From NCBI GenBank assembly GCA_017562135.1, contig QEYB01001446.1, positions 1-64,000 on the forward strand: a stretch of 64,000 bases of DNA, in the 5' to 3' direction. The stretch is from Dipylidium caninum (Eukaryota; Platyhelminthes; Cestoda; Cyclophyllidea; Dipylidiidae). Both the position numbers and the translations under genes were made by a program. The stretch's first letter is position 1, and each line of letters begins with the position of its first letter. Positions 26,561-37,512 of the stretch are shown here, in pieces. The notes beneath the pieces are model-generated. The model worked only from the letters and a program-made list of their open reading frames with translations, was not told where the DNA came from and made no database searches.

Positions 26561-27925
26561 CGTCAAATAATTCTGAAATGGACAAATTTCTAACCGATTT
26601 CTCTCGCCAGTAGTAGCACTTGAAAGCATATTTGAATAACTGTTGGAATCTATTTAGACAATGAAGCCGAAAACTGTTTGAATTTTAAACCAAATTATTG
26701 CAGATTTTGTCGAGAGATGGATTGTACACCATCGCAAATTGTCTAATTTATATTTCATCTCATCGTTTGGACTTCCACCTCCCCTTTGCTAATAAATTTC
26801 GCCGTTTGACTGTTTCCTTCTGCTTCTACCCAAATCTCAAAGTGGAAGAACACGACATGCGCCTCAGACGTGTTTTGTTGCAGTATTTGCGAAGAGACGA
26901 GGACAATAAGTTATGCTCCGTGGATTGGCGAGCAGTCCTGAGGGAGGAAAGGCAGCAGTGTCGTCAAAGTTGGTGTGCCACTTTGCGTCCTGGTGAGTTT
27001 CCACTGGAAAATGCTCCAATCATGTGGCCGTTCGCCCAGTTGAAGTCGATGCCACCCACGTCCACCGAGGCCCTTGACGAAGCAGACTGTCGACGGCACA
27101 ACACGAGATGTCGTCCGAGAAGCTCAGATGCCAATCGGCCACGGGCATTGAAGGGAAGGTTAAAAAGCCTTCGCCACATCAGGAAACTCGCGATCTTTGA
27201 TCTTCGGGCGTCTCCCTCACCACCACGAGGAAATCCACTTGGTCCAACGCAGTAGCAGCGACTGTCATTCGTTGCATCCGACACGCAGCGAAGCTGATCC
27301 ACTTCTGCCGGCGGAAAGTGGACAGTTTGTAAGAACACTGTTGAGCGGCAGGATGGTGGCTGATGATGGGAGATGAACCAGCCCGGAGCACATCGGGGAC
27401 GGAGATTCACCAAAACAAACTGTTGGGCTGCCAGTCTGGTGGGAGTAGAAAGAAGAATTCCGCACTTGGAACTTTTACCAAACAACCAAACGGTCAGTTC
27501 AAACGTGTCCGTCCAAAGAACAACTCGAAGAGACCGGGCGACGCATTCAGCGCAAAGCGGTTAGACGTGGCAAATCGTGAGGCTGCTGGTCGCCACCACG
27601 ACGATGGTCACTCGGCGACATTTTATAAGTCTGCGGTGGGAAGCGTTGACACCTCCGTCATGAAGGCCTCCACCCTGCACCGTGAGACTGCCATTTATTT
27701 CACCGTGGCATGCGGAACTCCTCAAATGGCAAATATTTTAACGACCCACTTGATGATGGCGAAGCACACTCGATTCGGTTTTTTGAGAGACGAGACCAGA
27801 ACTTTTGTGGAAGTGGATTTGTGACGCTGACACTGAGGCATGGGCAAAGGTCATCGGCACCAACGGACGCTACCCGAATGAATGAAATTTTTTTGTTCGT
27901 CAAAAAAACCTGTAATTTTCATTAA
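26560..27925 (+). repeat. 1.2-1.4 kb dispersed repeat, copy 1 (inverted relative to 50.0-51.3 kb)
   Basis: From about 26700 to 27900 this segment matches the reverse complement of about 51265-50050 closely; over the stretch 27363-27824 the conceptual peptides of the two copies are nearly identical. Similarity fades but is still traceable upstream to about 26600. Several frames are open on both strands (for example 26698-27255 and 27363-27824), but the two copies differ by frame-changing indels and mostly amino-acid-changing substitutions. No reverse transcriptase, integrase, transposase or zinc-knuckle motif is visible. It may be a decayed or non-autonomous mobile element of unknown class. 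Confidence 0.8.
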
Positions 27926-28085
27926 TGAGGATGATGATGATGGCAAACCACACTTGATTCAGTTGTTTGACAGCAAAGGTCAAAGCTTTATTAATTGAAC
28001 GATGACAGGAAGTCGTCATCAAACACGAATTTAGTTGATTGAATAAAGTTTTATTTTGCAGCAAAAATCCTTAATTTTCATCCTT
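27747..28085 (+). repeat. Diverged tandem duplication at the 3' end of the repeat
   Basis: The last about 170 bp of the repeat (27747-27922) is followed by a second, more diverged version (about 27925-28085). Aligned words include GATGATGGCGAAGCACACTC with GATGATGGCAAACCACACTT, and both units finish with TTAATTTTCAT or TAATTTTCAT. The second unit has no equivalent beside the inverted copy at 50 kb, where sequence beyond about 50040 is unrelated. Confidence 0.6.
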
Positions 28086-31000
28086 ACCTAAAATTTGCAA
28101 CCACTCAATTGTCAACTCCACAAAGCAACCTGGTCAGTTAAAAAAATAAAGTGGAGCAAACCTCGACGAATGCCTTCACCCTCGGCAGTAGTTCAAAGGC
28201 ATGCCAAAAAGTGACTACTTCGTTTTCCACGCCCTTGTCAAAAATTGTGCGCTTACCCATGTCGACAGTTGCTAGGTTAAGCCAGATTTACACATGAACA
28301 AAGTTTCCTCTGGCCTGATTTCTCCCCCTCGAGGGGATTAAAAGACGCGCCTGGGGCCTCAAGTCCACACACGAAACCGACAAATAAACAACATTAGGGT
28401 GAGTTATTTTTCTCCCGCTAGTTTACAATGCGCGTGGACGATAGTTTAAACTTTTTGGCCAAATCAAAGTCTACCATTTTTTGCAGTTAACCTCTCATTA
28501 ACGAGTACGCAGCCTGATTGTTCGACTCTTTCGTTTCGGATAAATCCTGAGGCTACTCACCAGCGAGTTTGTAGCATTTTGTTCCACCAAAAAGTGGCCA
28601 TTATGATTCGGGAGAGGAGGGTTAACGAGGTTATTCACTGACTTACCCACTTGCCGGGGAGGATATGCTCCTTTTGTTAGTGAAACTCCCAGGAGACCCT
28701 CTGGGATTTCATCGCTTCACTGGAGTATTTCCTGTCTCCGCAAAGCTCAGGTCTGCATTTAACATGATTTCAGCCTCAGAAGACAGTGAAACCATCGAGT
28801 GGGGACGTAAAAAACTCATTTATCCACCTTCTTTGCGTAGTCGCGAATGCGACGAGATCAGATGCATGGATGAAAGTGTTGCAGACCGTGTTTTAGTAGA
28901 ACTGGTCTACGTGAATTTCTAGACCTGAGAAGCAAAGCTGGAGAATTACTCATACATGAAAGAAGAGAAATAATGACGGCAATTTTTGTGCTACTTGTTT
29001 TTCCTTTGCCTATGTCAACCCGGTAATTAGGCAGAGACTTAAGAAACCACTTATTTCGCTCTTCTCTTTTCGCCTCTCGTGGAATCCTTCCCATCTTTCC
29101 GTTGGGCAGAGCAAATCCCCTCTTTTTCTGATAATGCGGCTGAATTGTAACAAAAGGGGCATAATTTGATGACGATGATGGGAGGAAGCTCTCCTGGGAA
29201 ACGTCCTGCTGCCTTTGTGGACTGAATTCATCGCCGTAGAGCATAAATTATGTCCTCCCCTTTGGAAACAACTCGCACTGGTATTTGTTAGGCCAGTGCG
29301 GCTAGTTAAACGCATGTTTTGTGAATATGACCTTGGTTAACAAGTCGAAAAATTACAGCAGAAAGAGTAGAAAAACGCAAGATTTTGTTAACTTTAGAAG
29401 GGTCATTTTCAGTCTGAGCCTATTCGACAACAGGACAGCCATCCATCTTGCTCCAGAGCCCTAATAAGCGCAGTCTATGCGACTTGGTGGGTCTCTTAGC
29501 CTCTCTCCTGCCTGATTATACTAATTGAACAGAGTGGAAGTCGTCAGGACATCAGCCGACAAAGATTGAGGTCAGCCAGGAATTTTCCGACTCAGCAACA
29601 ATCAACTGCCCGGTGATGTTGAATTTTTACACTGGCACCAAGGTAGGAAGAGTTGAGTTCGGCTTAACTTACCATTCCTCTCTTTTTTGCTAAAATAAAT
29701 CTAGCAACACTAAACTCTGGAATGCTTTGAGTGAGAGTTAATTTGACCTAAAAGCGCTGATTGCGTCCCCTCAGTTGGCTATTCATTTGAGGTGATTTTT
29801 AATGACAAGGCGAGTTTAAATGGGAATCTTTAAATTGTTTCGTTGTCTTTTTCTTTCAATATAGTCGAATTATCAGTCCCGAGGGGAATGTCATCTTAGT
29901 TGATAAAACAATCTCTTCCCTAGTGGAAAGTACCAACTTCACCATTCAAAGTGATGAAGCCTCCAAGTGCCGCTACGCCATCCGCCATCGTGCGAACATG
30001 CTGGGAAGGCTTTATTGAAAACTTTGGCCTGAACCAAGGGATTCCCAACACTGCGTACAGGGAGAGAAGCCCTGATGCCACTGATGAGGGTGGAAAGTGG
30101 CCCATCCTTCAGTTACTCTCGCAGCCCAGCCACTGTGCTCTTTTCCAACCCGTGAAGTTGTCACCCTCGTGTCATGTGTGTAAAAAATTCCCCTCCTAAT
30201 GTCCCGCAGATGCATTACCGTTGGGTAAACCGATCTTAAAAGGGGAAAAGAAGTGTACACAGAGGAGGATTTCCTTTTTTATACCAAATATTCATTTGTG
30301 ATGAAAAGTAGGATTTTGAGGATAAAAGAAAAGCGGTCAGACAAGTGGGAAGAGGAGAATACACGCCTCCTCCCCCAGGATACGTCCCTGAGCTGACTTT
30401 TCTTCAAACACAGATTAGGAAGTCGATTGGAATGGTCTGCTCGTTGCGCCGACAGCAGCTTTCAACTCGCAGCACGTGTTTATTTGGCGCATGTTCGGTT
30501 CTCTATTTTATCGTATCAAATTAACTAAAACTGTTTTTCCACGCTAGTCTTAAATGTGAAGTAACAGTTTAGCCATGGCTACTGCTGAAATTAATCTGCG
30601 CTAATGTTTTCCAGACAATGAGGAATTTGAACAAGGAGAAAATGCCATGGAATCATAAAGAAATTCGCTGAAAGTGTTTGATGAAGGCCCAGTTTCTGAT
30701 AGAACATGCAGAAAGTTGGAAAAGCGTGAGAGAGGCGATTTCGACTTGTCGGAGAAGCCACGTCCCGAACGACCGTCTCCGGTCGACGATGATGCTGTTG
30801 GGACCATGTCGGAGGGGGATCCTTTTGACAGAAAGGCTTAATTTAGCTCAGCAAACCACTTCGGTTCATATTCGGATGAGAAGCGTGGCTGGAAAATACT
30901 CAGAAGAATGAATTTAGAAGAATTGAGGAGACAGAGTCGTCATGGGCACATTTCTGTCTGCTCCGCGCAAAATCGGGCCCTTCTTGAAGCAGTTGACGGT

Positions 31001-31449
31001 AAATGCGGATGAAAAGGGGACTTCCGCGAGGAAATATTGTACGGAAAGGGACATATTGTGGGCCCGGAGAACCGAGGCCTTTCATCCGTTGGTCAAATTT
31101 GACTCGGAATAAGAGATTGCTGCGGCGTGTCCGGAGGGCCCATTCGAAGACCAGTGCAGGCCGCTGTTGAAACCGAAGGGCAACAACTGGACAGTTTAAA
31201 GACAGCAGTCTAAGAAAAGGGGCCGGCGATGATGATTACGCCCGGCCACATGCTGCATTGGAAACCCGTCAAAAAGTAGCAGAACCAGGCTGGGGAATTC
31301 TTTCGCATCAGCAAGAAGTGATTGATACTACTGACAATTACGTGATTTAATAAAGTTTGTGGACGGTAAGGAAGCATTGAATAATGTTTCCTCCAAAAAC
31401 AAACAGATCTTTCCGGTCGACTTGATTCACTTAGCATATGGTGGAATGC

Positions 31450-31600
31450 CCAATGTGTGACCACCATCCATTCCTCCTTCCCGCCAACAACCACCAGGTT
31501 AAACCATGAGACCGGCGGAGTCCTCCCATTCCCGTCCATGGAGTTGATGTTGTGCACGAGAGAAAACTTGTGAAGAAAAAGGGACCATCATCGCCCGGTT
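31450..31600 (-). repeat. Short dispersed repeat, inverted partner of 42460-42600
   Basis: Read on the minus strand, this segment shares TCCCTTTTTCTTCACAAGTT, GGGAGGACTCCGCCG and CCTGGTGGTTGTTG with corresponding words at 42.46-42.6 kb (TTCCCTTTTCTTTACAAGTT, GGGGGAGGACTCCGCCG, CCTGGTGGTGGTG). The order and spacing are preserved apart from an indel of roughly 13 bases. No class can be assigned. Confidence 0.6.
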
Positions 31601-31979
31601 GGGCACGATGGCCGCACCCAACTGCAAATGACACTGACAAGTTAAATGACTCTCCCTCGCATCATGAAATTTCACCGCATCCTCCACTTTCACTCGGCAC
31701 TTCGCAATAAATAATAATTTTTTGAGAGAAGAAGTACAATCACCAGAATGATATTACGAAAGACCTTGAATCAACTATTAACTCTAAGGACAGAAATTTT
31801 TCAAGAAGACATCTATCTTTTACCGGAATTTCAAGATGTCAGGGGAAGTTATTTCGAGTGTATACGTTAAGCAAGTTGAAAAAAAATACGTTTTTTACCT
31901 GGCGCCCATTAGATAGTTTCCATATTAAAAATATTATCTGCCTCAAATGCCACCGCAAGTAATTTCGCACGAGTTAAGC

Positions 31980-32440
31980 AATTGGCGGACGAGGAGGAGG
32001 AGGAGGAGGAGGATGGGGAAGGCGGGGCCAGAGAGAGACGCGGTCCGACCAAAGTAAGTTGGCCGCAATCGGGTCGGCCGATGAACCGGCAAGTCACCGG
32101 CTTAGCACAGGCGCCGGTGCTGCTGCTGCACCCACCGCCATCACCGATGCCGCTGGTGATGCTGCTTCTCCCCAATCGATGATTAATTCAGGCTTCCCGG
32201 CTTTCCCAAGGCTGCTGCTGCCTTCCCCTTATCCCCACGCCGCCGCCTCCACACCACCCTCCGTCGTCGCTTGTCGTCATGCACGCACCCGCGCGGTCGA
32301 ATCAGATGCACCTGTTGCGTGCGGGTCTACACACGAACGCGACCTTCTCATTGGCCTCCGACGTGGTCGACGAGGCTGCCTCGGCTTCGCTCGGGCTTCG
32401 CCGACACATCGACGTGGGACCGCAGTCGCTCTGGTGTAGG
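31980..32440. promoter_or_regulatory. CpG-rich patch, possible promoter-proximal region
   Basis: CpG dinucleotides are dense here compared with flanking DNA, with runs such as GTCGACGAGG and CGGGTCGGCCG. It lies about 0.8-1.2 kb before the first supported exon of the ETX/MTX2-like gene. This is a compositional observation; no TATA box or transcription start can be assigned. Confidence 0.2.
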
Positions 32441-33217
32441 TCTTTTCCACATTCCCTTGTGGTTTGCCTGCTCCTCCTTTAACCCCCCACGCTTTCGTTC
32501 ACCACGTCTTTAATCCTCATGAAATTCATTTTCGATGGGAATAGCAAGAAAGTTGGCCAGCTATAACCGACCTCTCCTGCACGACGTACTAAATCTTTAT
32601 ATTTGCATTTAGCGCTACCATATGGAAGAATTTCTTTCGAATGCGCTTTTCCTTGCTTTCGTCCTTTTACCACTCCCAGTTACTCCTTAAGGGGCCCATC
32701 TTATAACGGAAATCACTTTGTTTTTGCGATTACTTTAGATCAATTTAAATGTAACATTTTTTACACAACTTCATCCCTTAAAATGGTCTTCTGTAACGCC
32801 TGAACTCTCCGCCCCCCCACAACCGCTGCTGCGATCATCAAAGTTTATTTACGAAGTTTCGTTGAAGTACCATCCATTTTCGTCAGAAATGTTCGTGAAT
32901 CAACTCGATGGGATGAATGAGTAGCCTCGTGGGTGTCATGCCCGGATCTTTGAAGTGTTTTCCCCTTCATGACAATTTAAAACTTACTATCAGGACGGAA
33001 ACTATGAAACGGGTGTTGAATATTCAGTCAAAAAAAACACAAACGCTGGTTGAATTGGGACGAAAGTGTGGAAAGGGGTTTGAAAAAATTAAATATTACC
33101 GTAATAACTTTAACTCATAAAACGAGCAATTATTTTAAGGACATAAGGTAAAGGCTAAAAGGCGTAAAGTTAAGAATCACTTAAAAGTAAATGTGATTGA
33201 AACGGCGATTGGTAATT

Positions 33218-33231
33218 TTCTACTTCACCAG
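33218..33231 (+). promoter_or_regulatory. Possible 3' splice acceptor just upstream of the ETX/MTX2-like start
   Basis: A pyrimidine-rich run ending TCTACTTCACCAG lies four bases before the ATG at 33236, and an in-frame stop sits at 33194. This could be the acceptor of an upstream 5' UTR exon or a spliced-leader trans-splicing site, which is known in flatworms. Sequence alone cannot separate the two. Confidence 0.35.
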
Positions 33232-33235
33232 CAAG

Positions 33236-36200
33236 ATGCAGTCAGTAGAGACGGTGGATGTCTACGATCTCCTCTTCGACTACGTCCGCCAATTCCCCTT
33301 CCAGAATAAGGTGAAGAAGAGAATTGACTTTGAAAAGCTTGACGCCTCCTCGGTGGTGGATACCAAGTTCCGCGTCCGCAATCTCGCTTCTCGCCACGAG
33401 CAGATTGCGACCCAGTCGTCCACTGGACTGAATTGTCGTCCCCACACATGCGTCATCTTCTCCTCCATCTTCGACAACTCCACCTCGGCTGAACAGACCA
33501 ACAGTTTGCGTGCCGAGAAGCGTACCACAGCGACATGTCGTCTGCAGCTCACCAAAACTGTCACTCGCAACGGGAGCATTAGTCTGCAGGTCTCACCGCC
33601 CAACACCATGATTCAGGCTAATGGCGGTTTCTCGAGGGAGAAGACCATCACCTCGGAGAAGGAGCAAGTGATGGAGGAGGAGCTGTCCTGGTCTCTCGAC
33701 AGCCAGGTGAGTGGAAGGTCCCACCACCAGCGAGTAGACTGGCTTACAATCCACGATGTGTCCATGATTTCAGTTTGGTGGCTGCTGCCCTCTCCTCACC
33801 GCCGTGTCCTCGCAAAAACACCAAGTGCATTTTATCTAAATGTCGTTTTCCCTTGAGGACAGCAGGTCGGCAAAGCCCTCGTTCGTAGTCAACATGTTGT
33901 TGATGCTTTTTCGCCGAATTATCACTAGGAGAAAATGCCTTTTCCCCAGGCAACCTTCTTTTCCGAGCACTCGTCGACACATCAGATAATTCCGCGCTTG
34001 GGAGGAGCCTTTTACGGCTATGCTGCACCGGGTAAATGCGATTTTGGGGCGGGTCCACTAAGCCCCAAATCCGAGCAAAACCGCAGACCGACTTGTTCCA
34101 TTCGCCACGGCGTAGTTGAGATTTCATTCCCGCTGTCAAGTGGAGAACCAGTTCCTATGGTTTTCCATTTCCTCCCACCGTCTGGCTGAAGAGTTTTTTT
34201 TTTATTGGGGAGTTTTATTTATTAAATATAACCCACATGCAGTGATGCCGTAAGTCGTAGCCTCTCTTCTTTTAAAACTGCTTCTAGTAAAAAAAGGCAT
34301 TGCTTAAATCATTTACTCAGACGAAATTTGTCCGCTTGAATGGTCCAAGGACATATTCCCCTTCCGTCTAGGGAGACTTAATTTTTCCCATGTTTACAGT
34401 TTACGATTATCAACATGGCAAAACGTTCCTCGTCCTTTTCTGCGGTTTCAACTTTTGGTAGTTGAAGAAGTTGGCCATGTGCCACCTTCTTGTGACTTTT
34501 ATCTCCTCAATTCCACTTTACAATATAAAAATTCAAAACAGGTCTCTTCGCAGACGGTTCCACTTTGTCCCATATGCCACATTTTGGTCAAATTGCCCAA
34601 AACTTTGAGTGTATGGAGTGGACCGGCTCACTCTTATCACACTTCTACTTCACACTTTTAGGGCGCGTCAAATAACTTGAGGTCCGGCGTAAAATTCAAG
34701 CATTTGTCAGGCGTTATTAAGAAAAATATTTTGCGATTAACACCCATGCACGTTTATTTTCCTCCTTTTTATTTGCTGTTTGAAGTGTGTAGAATTAGGA
34801 CTTTTTGGGTTAAGGACTACTCTCGTTTGCAGACGAACTGCTGTGGTGACACTGTCACGGCCTATTTGCATTCCACCAGGCTTTCTCATTAGGAATTCAC
34901 ACACAAACCCACACGGACACACGAGGGGAAGGTGCAGTGATCTCTTAATTCAAGTTTCAGTTAACGGACCAAGCCGGGCAGGACTGCCACGTCGAAAGCT
35001 CCCCAACCGCGATCACATCACCACTTCCCATGGATGGAAGGTGGTACTAAGCTTGATTTTATGGGCATCCTATTCAGGGGTAACGCTTTCGTCTCAAAGC
35101 CCTCGCTAATTATAGCTTTTACCACGGACACGACAGATTATCTGACCGCTGAGCCCTCACCGCGACCAACAATTAAGTGTATTACATTTCAGCCAGCGAC
35201 AGCGGCTCCACTGTGGTCTCTTTGGGGAGAAATAAAGGGGATCGTAAGGGGAGATAGAGAAAGCACCGCTTGGGTGGAAGTTCTGCCTTGACAGAGCCGC
35301 GATACTCCGAATTATAAGATACAAATTTTTGTATTCCTCCATGCCTTAATTTTGCCTTTGTGTAGTCACACCGGTTGAAGCTCTCCCCTCCCGTCATGAC
35401 ATTCAACCAGTCCCTTGTTGATCTTGGATTTAACTGTCAACTCTCCTGCTTTTCGGCCACCTTGGCTTATTGAAATGGGTACTTTTGAGGGCTCCGGTCA
35501 CAGAAGTAGTCACAAAATTCACCAGTTTGAGGGTGTCGGGTGGGTGTTTCTCCGGTGCCATATGGTTGGCGGGAACATCTGGCAGCACATTAAAACAACA
35601 AGCCGAGCACAGAGGCAGAGTACAACACCAATGTAGGAATTTTCTTTGCAAGGTTTATGGAAAATAATCAAATGCTGAAAATATGGCTGTAGATAGAATG
35701 GTCGCATTCGCCCGTCCCCATCAATGTTTCACCACTGCGTTTTATACGTCGTGTATCTACTGCTAATTGACGTAATTCCAATCAAAAATAGGAATGATGC
35801 TTAACAAAATTTCGCGTTAAAGTGTGTCTATCGCAGATCCGTGACTTTGTAGGCCTAAGAAAGTTGCCCTTTGAAGATTTGAATCTGCCACACGGTGGTT
35901 GTCATTCAGCCACAAATTATTCAACCACACCAACACTTTCCCGCAAATTTTCTACCTCGATGTTGCCTTCACAGCCCGGACACGTGAGTAAAGTGGACAA
36001 CAAGCACATTATGAAAGGATTGGTTGAAATAACAATGTCCGGCAGAGAGGAAGATTCCTGCCATAGCAACATGGATTTAGGGCCAACAGGCTCCGCGCTT
36101 TAAGGTGATTGGTGCATTGCCCAATCGAGACTCGACTCCCATTGGCTGTCGCGGTGAACGAGCCGTTTCAACACGGTGGCAGTCAACCCTGCCTTTCCCC

Positions 36201-37512
36201 GGCCTCAAAGCCTCCACTCGAAGGAATTTTGAATACACCCGAATGTTAGGGACTCTTAGCCAAAAGTGGCGCATAGTGGTGTTTTTAGGCATCATGGCTT
36301 TTAAATGAGCACTCAATCCATTGGAAGAATGTTGTGTGATGATGTAGTTTTAAATATCCACATATACTTAAAAATAAGTAAATGATAACTGGACTTTGTT
36401 GAAGATTCGCGAAGGTATACTGAGTGCATTGATTTCTTAGTAGGTCTGAAGGAATCCTAACATATAGGCGCTACTGAAATGAGGTTGTCAACTTTGAGTT
36501 ACTAGGACAAGCGTCTAAAGGCAGTTTCTACGGCTAGAAGTTTTGAATATATGCAAATTGACAAAGCTTGTCGCAATGGAGTTCTGTACTGAATGCCTAG
36601 GAACTAAAGAATAATGCAGAATTCCTCCTGACCACCGTCAGTGGCTGTTCAGACCACACAGGGGAGTCTCATATGTGGGAAAGTAGCATTGCGTGAGTGT
36701 TCTCATAAGTGCTCGAAATATGGCCAAATCGAAAGCGTAGGTTTACTTGTCTAGAGGTTAGGAAGTTCGTTACGTTGCGCTCCAGGCTGACATACATCAA
36801 CGACAGTCCAAAGTCCAGTATACTGGAAGGCTACTAAAACCACACTGAAATGCTAAAATAGCGGGGATATGAAAGTAGTTCAGGCGACAACCTTTTATCC
36901 GCTTAAGTTACAAGAGTAGCCACCTCGCCATGGCAAAATAAGCCTGTACGTTTGAGGTTTGCGACTCTGCCTGTTTCAAAAGATGCAGGAAATTTTTTTA
37001 ACTAAATACGTGATGCAATCGAGGAAACCGATGAGGCATGTGGGTGTCTTGTCCTTTTGAAGCCTTTATTTATTTCATTTGTCCACTTCATTAAAAAGCA
37101 TTCTTAACCCAAATCTAACGAGTAGTTATGATGGCCACAGTCACTCCACTTTGGTCCACAAAGTCGGAGTAAACTGCCAACGGTAATTATTATATTTCCT
37201 CCCAAAAAGGTCGTTATCCAACCGGGTCACCGGACGAAGGCGGATTTTGTCATTACGGAAGGCAACTACACGGGCACTTTCAAGGTGGACACTGTGTTTG
37301 AGGGCAAAATCTCCGTAATCCTCCGTGACAAACGCAAGCGACCAGTCACCATTTTGAATGTCGATGATCTACGAGTCTTTCTGAAGCCTGAACAGGGGTT
37401 TAGACCAATTCCAGATGGAAAACCAGGGTCGGTAGTATTCACCAACGAAGGCGTTTGTATTTGCAGTTACGGCATTGAACAGCATGTGGAATTACGTGAA
37501 GAGAAGATATAG
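33236..37512 (+). CDS. ETX/MTX2-like (aerolysin-superfamily) protein, two exons
   Basis: Exon 1 is 33236-33706 (157 codons) and exon 2 is 37210-37512 (100 codons plus stop). The 3.5 kb intron is phase 0 with a GTGAGT donor and an AAAAAG acceptor, giving 257 residues. In exon 1 the pattern Asn-Ser/Thr, then Glu-Gln-Thr, then a basic/Thr-rich strand (about residues 82-98) matches the start of the ETX/MTX2 module. A Ser/Thr-rich alternating stretch (about residues 100-135) fits the amphipathic hairpin region. Exon 2 opens with a Val-rich strand and a Pro-Gly turn, followed by a Gly-Thr-Phe strand, as in the family. Bacterial members are beta-pore-forming proteins; animal homologues may serve in defence or have other roles, so no toxicity is claimed. 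The chosen ATG follows an in-frame stop and gives no obvious signal peptide, so the product may be cytosolic or an upstream exon may be missing. Confidence 0.72.
33707..37209 (+). other. Intron of the ETX/MTX2-like gene
   Basis: This 3.5 kb intron starts GTGAGT and ends AAAAAG. It contains no recognised exon or element; open frames within it are short and unrelated to the flanking protein. Confidence 0.6.

Larger units (their letters stand above)
28086..33235. other. Intergenic, no gene recognised
   Basis: About 5 kb upstream of the ETX/MTX2-like gene. It includes a short GGA-rich run near 31995-32015 and a CpG-rich patch at about 31980-32440 that may mark a regulatory region. No exon with a recognisable domain was found on either strand. 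Confidence 0.45.

Noticed and set aside
27363..27824. 153-codon frame shared with the inverted copy, considered as a gene
   Set aside because: Other frames and the opposite strand are equally open, differences between copies are largely amino-acid-changing, and no domain is recognised; kept as repeat only.
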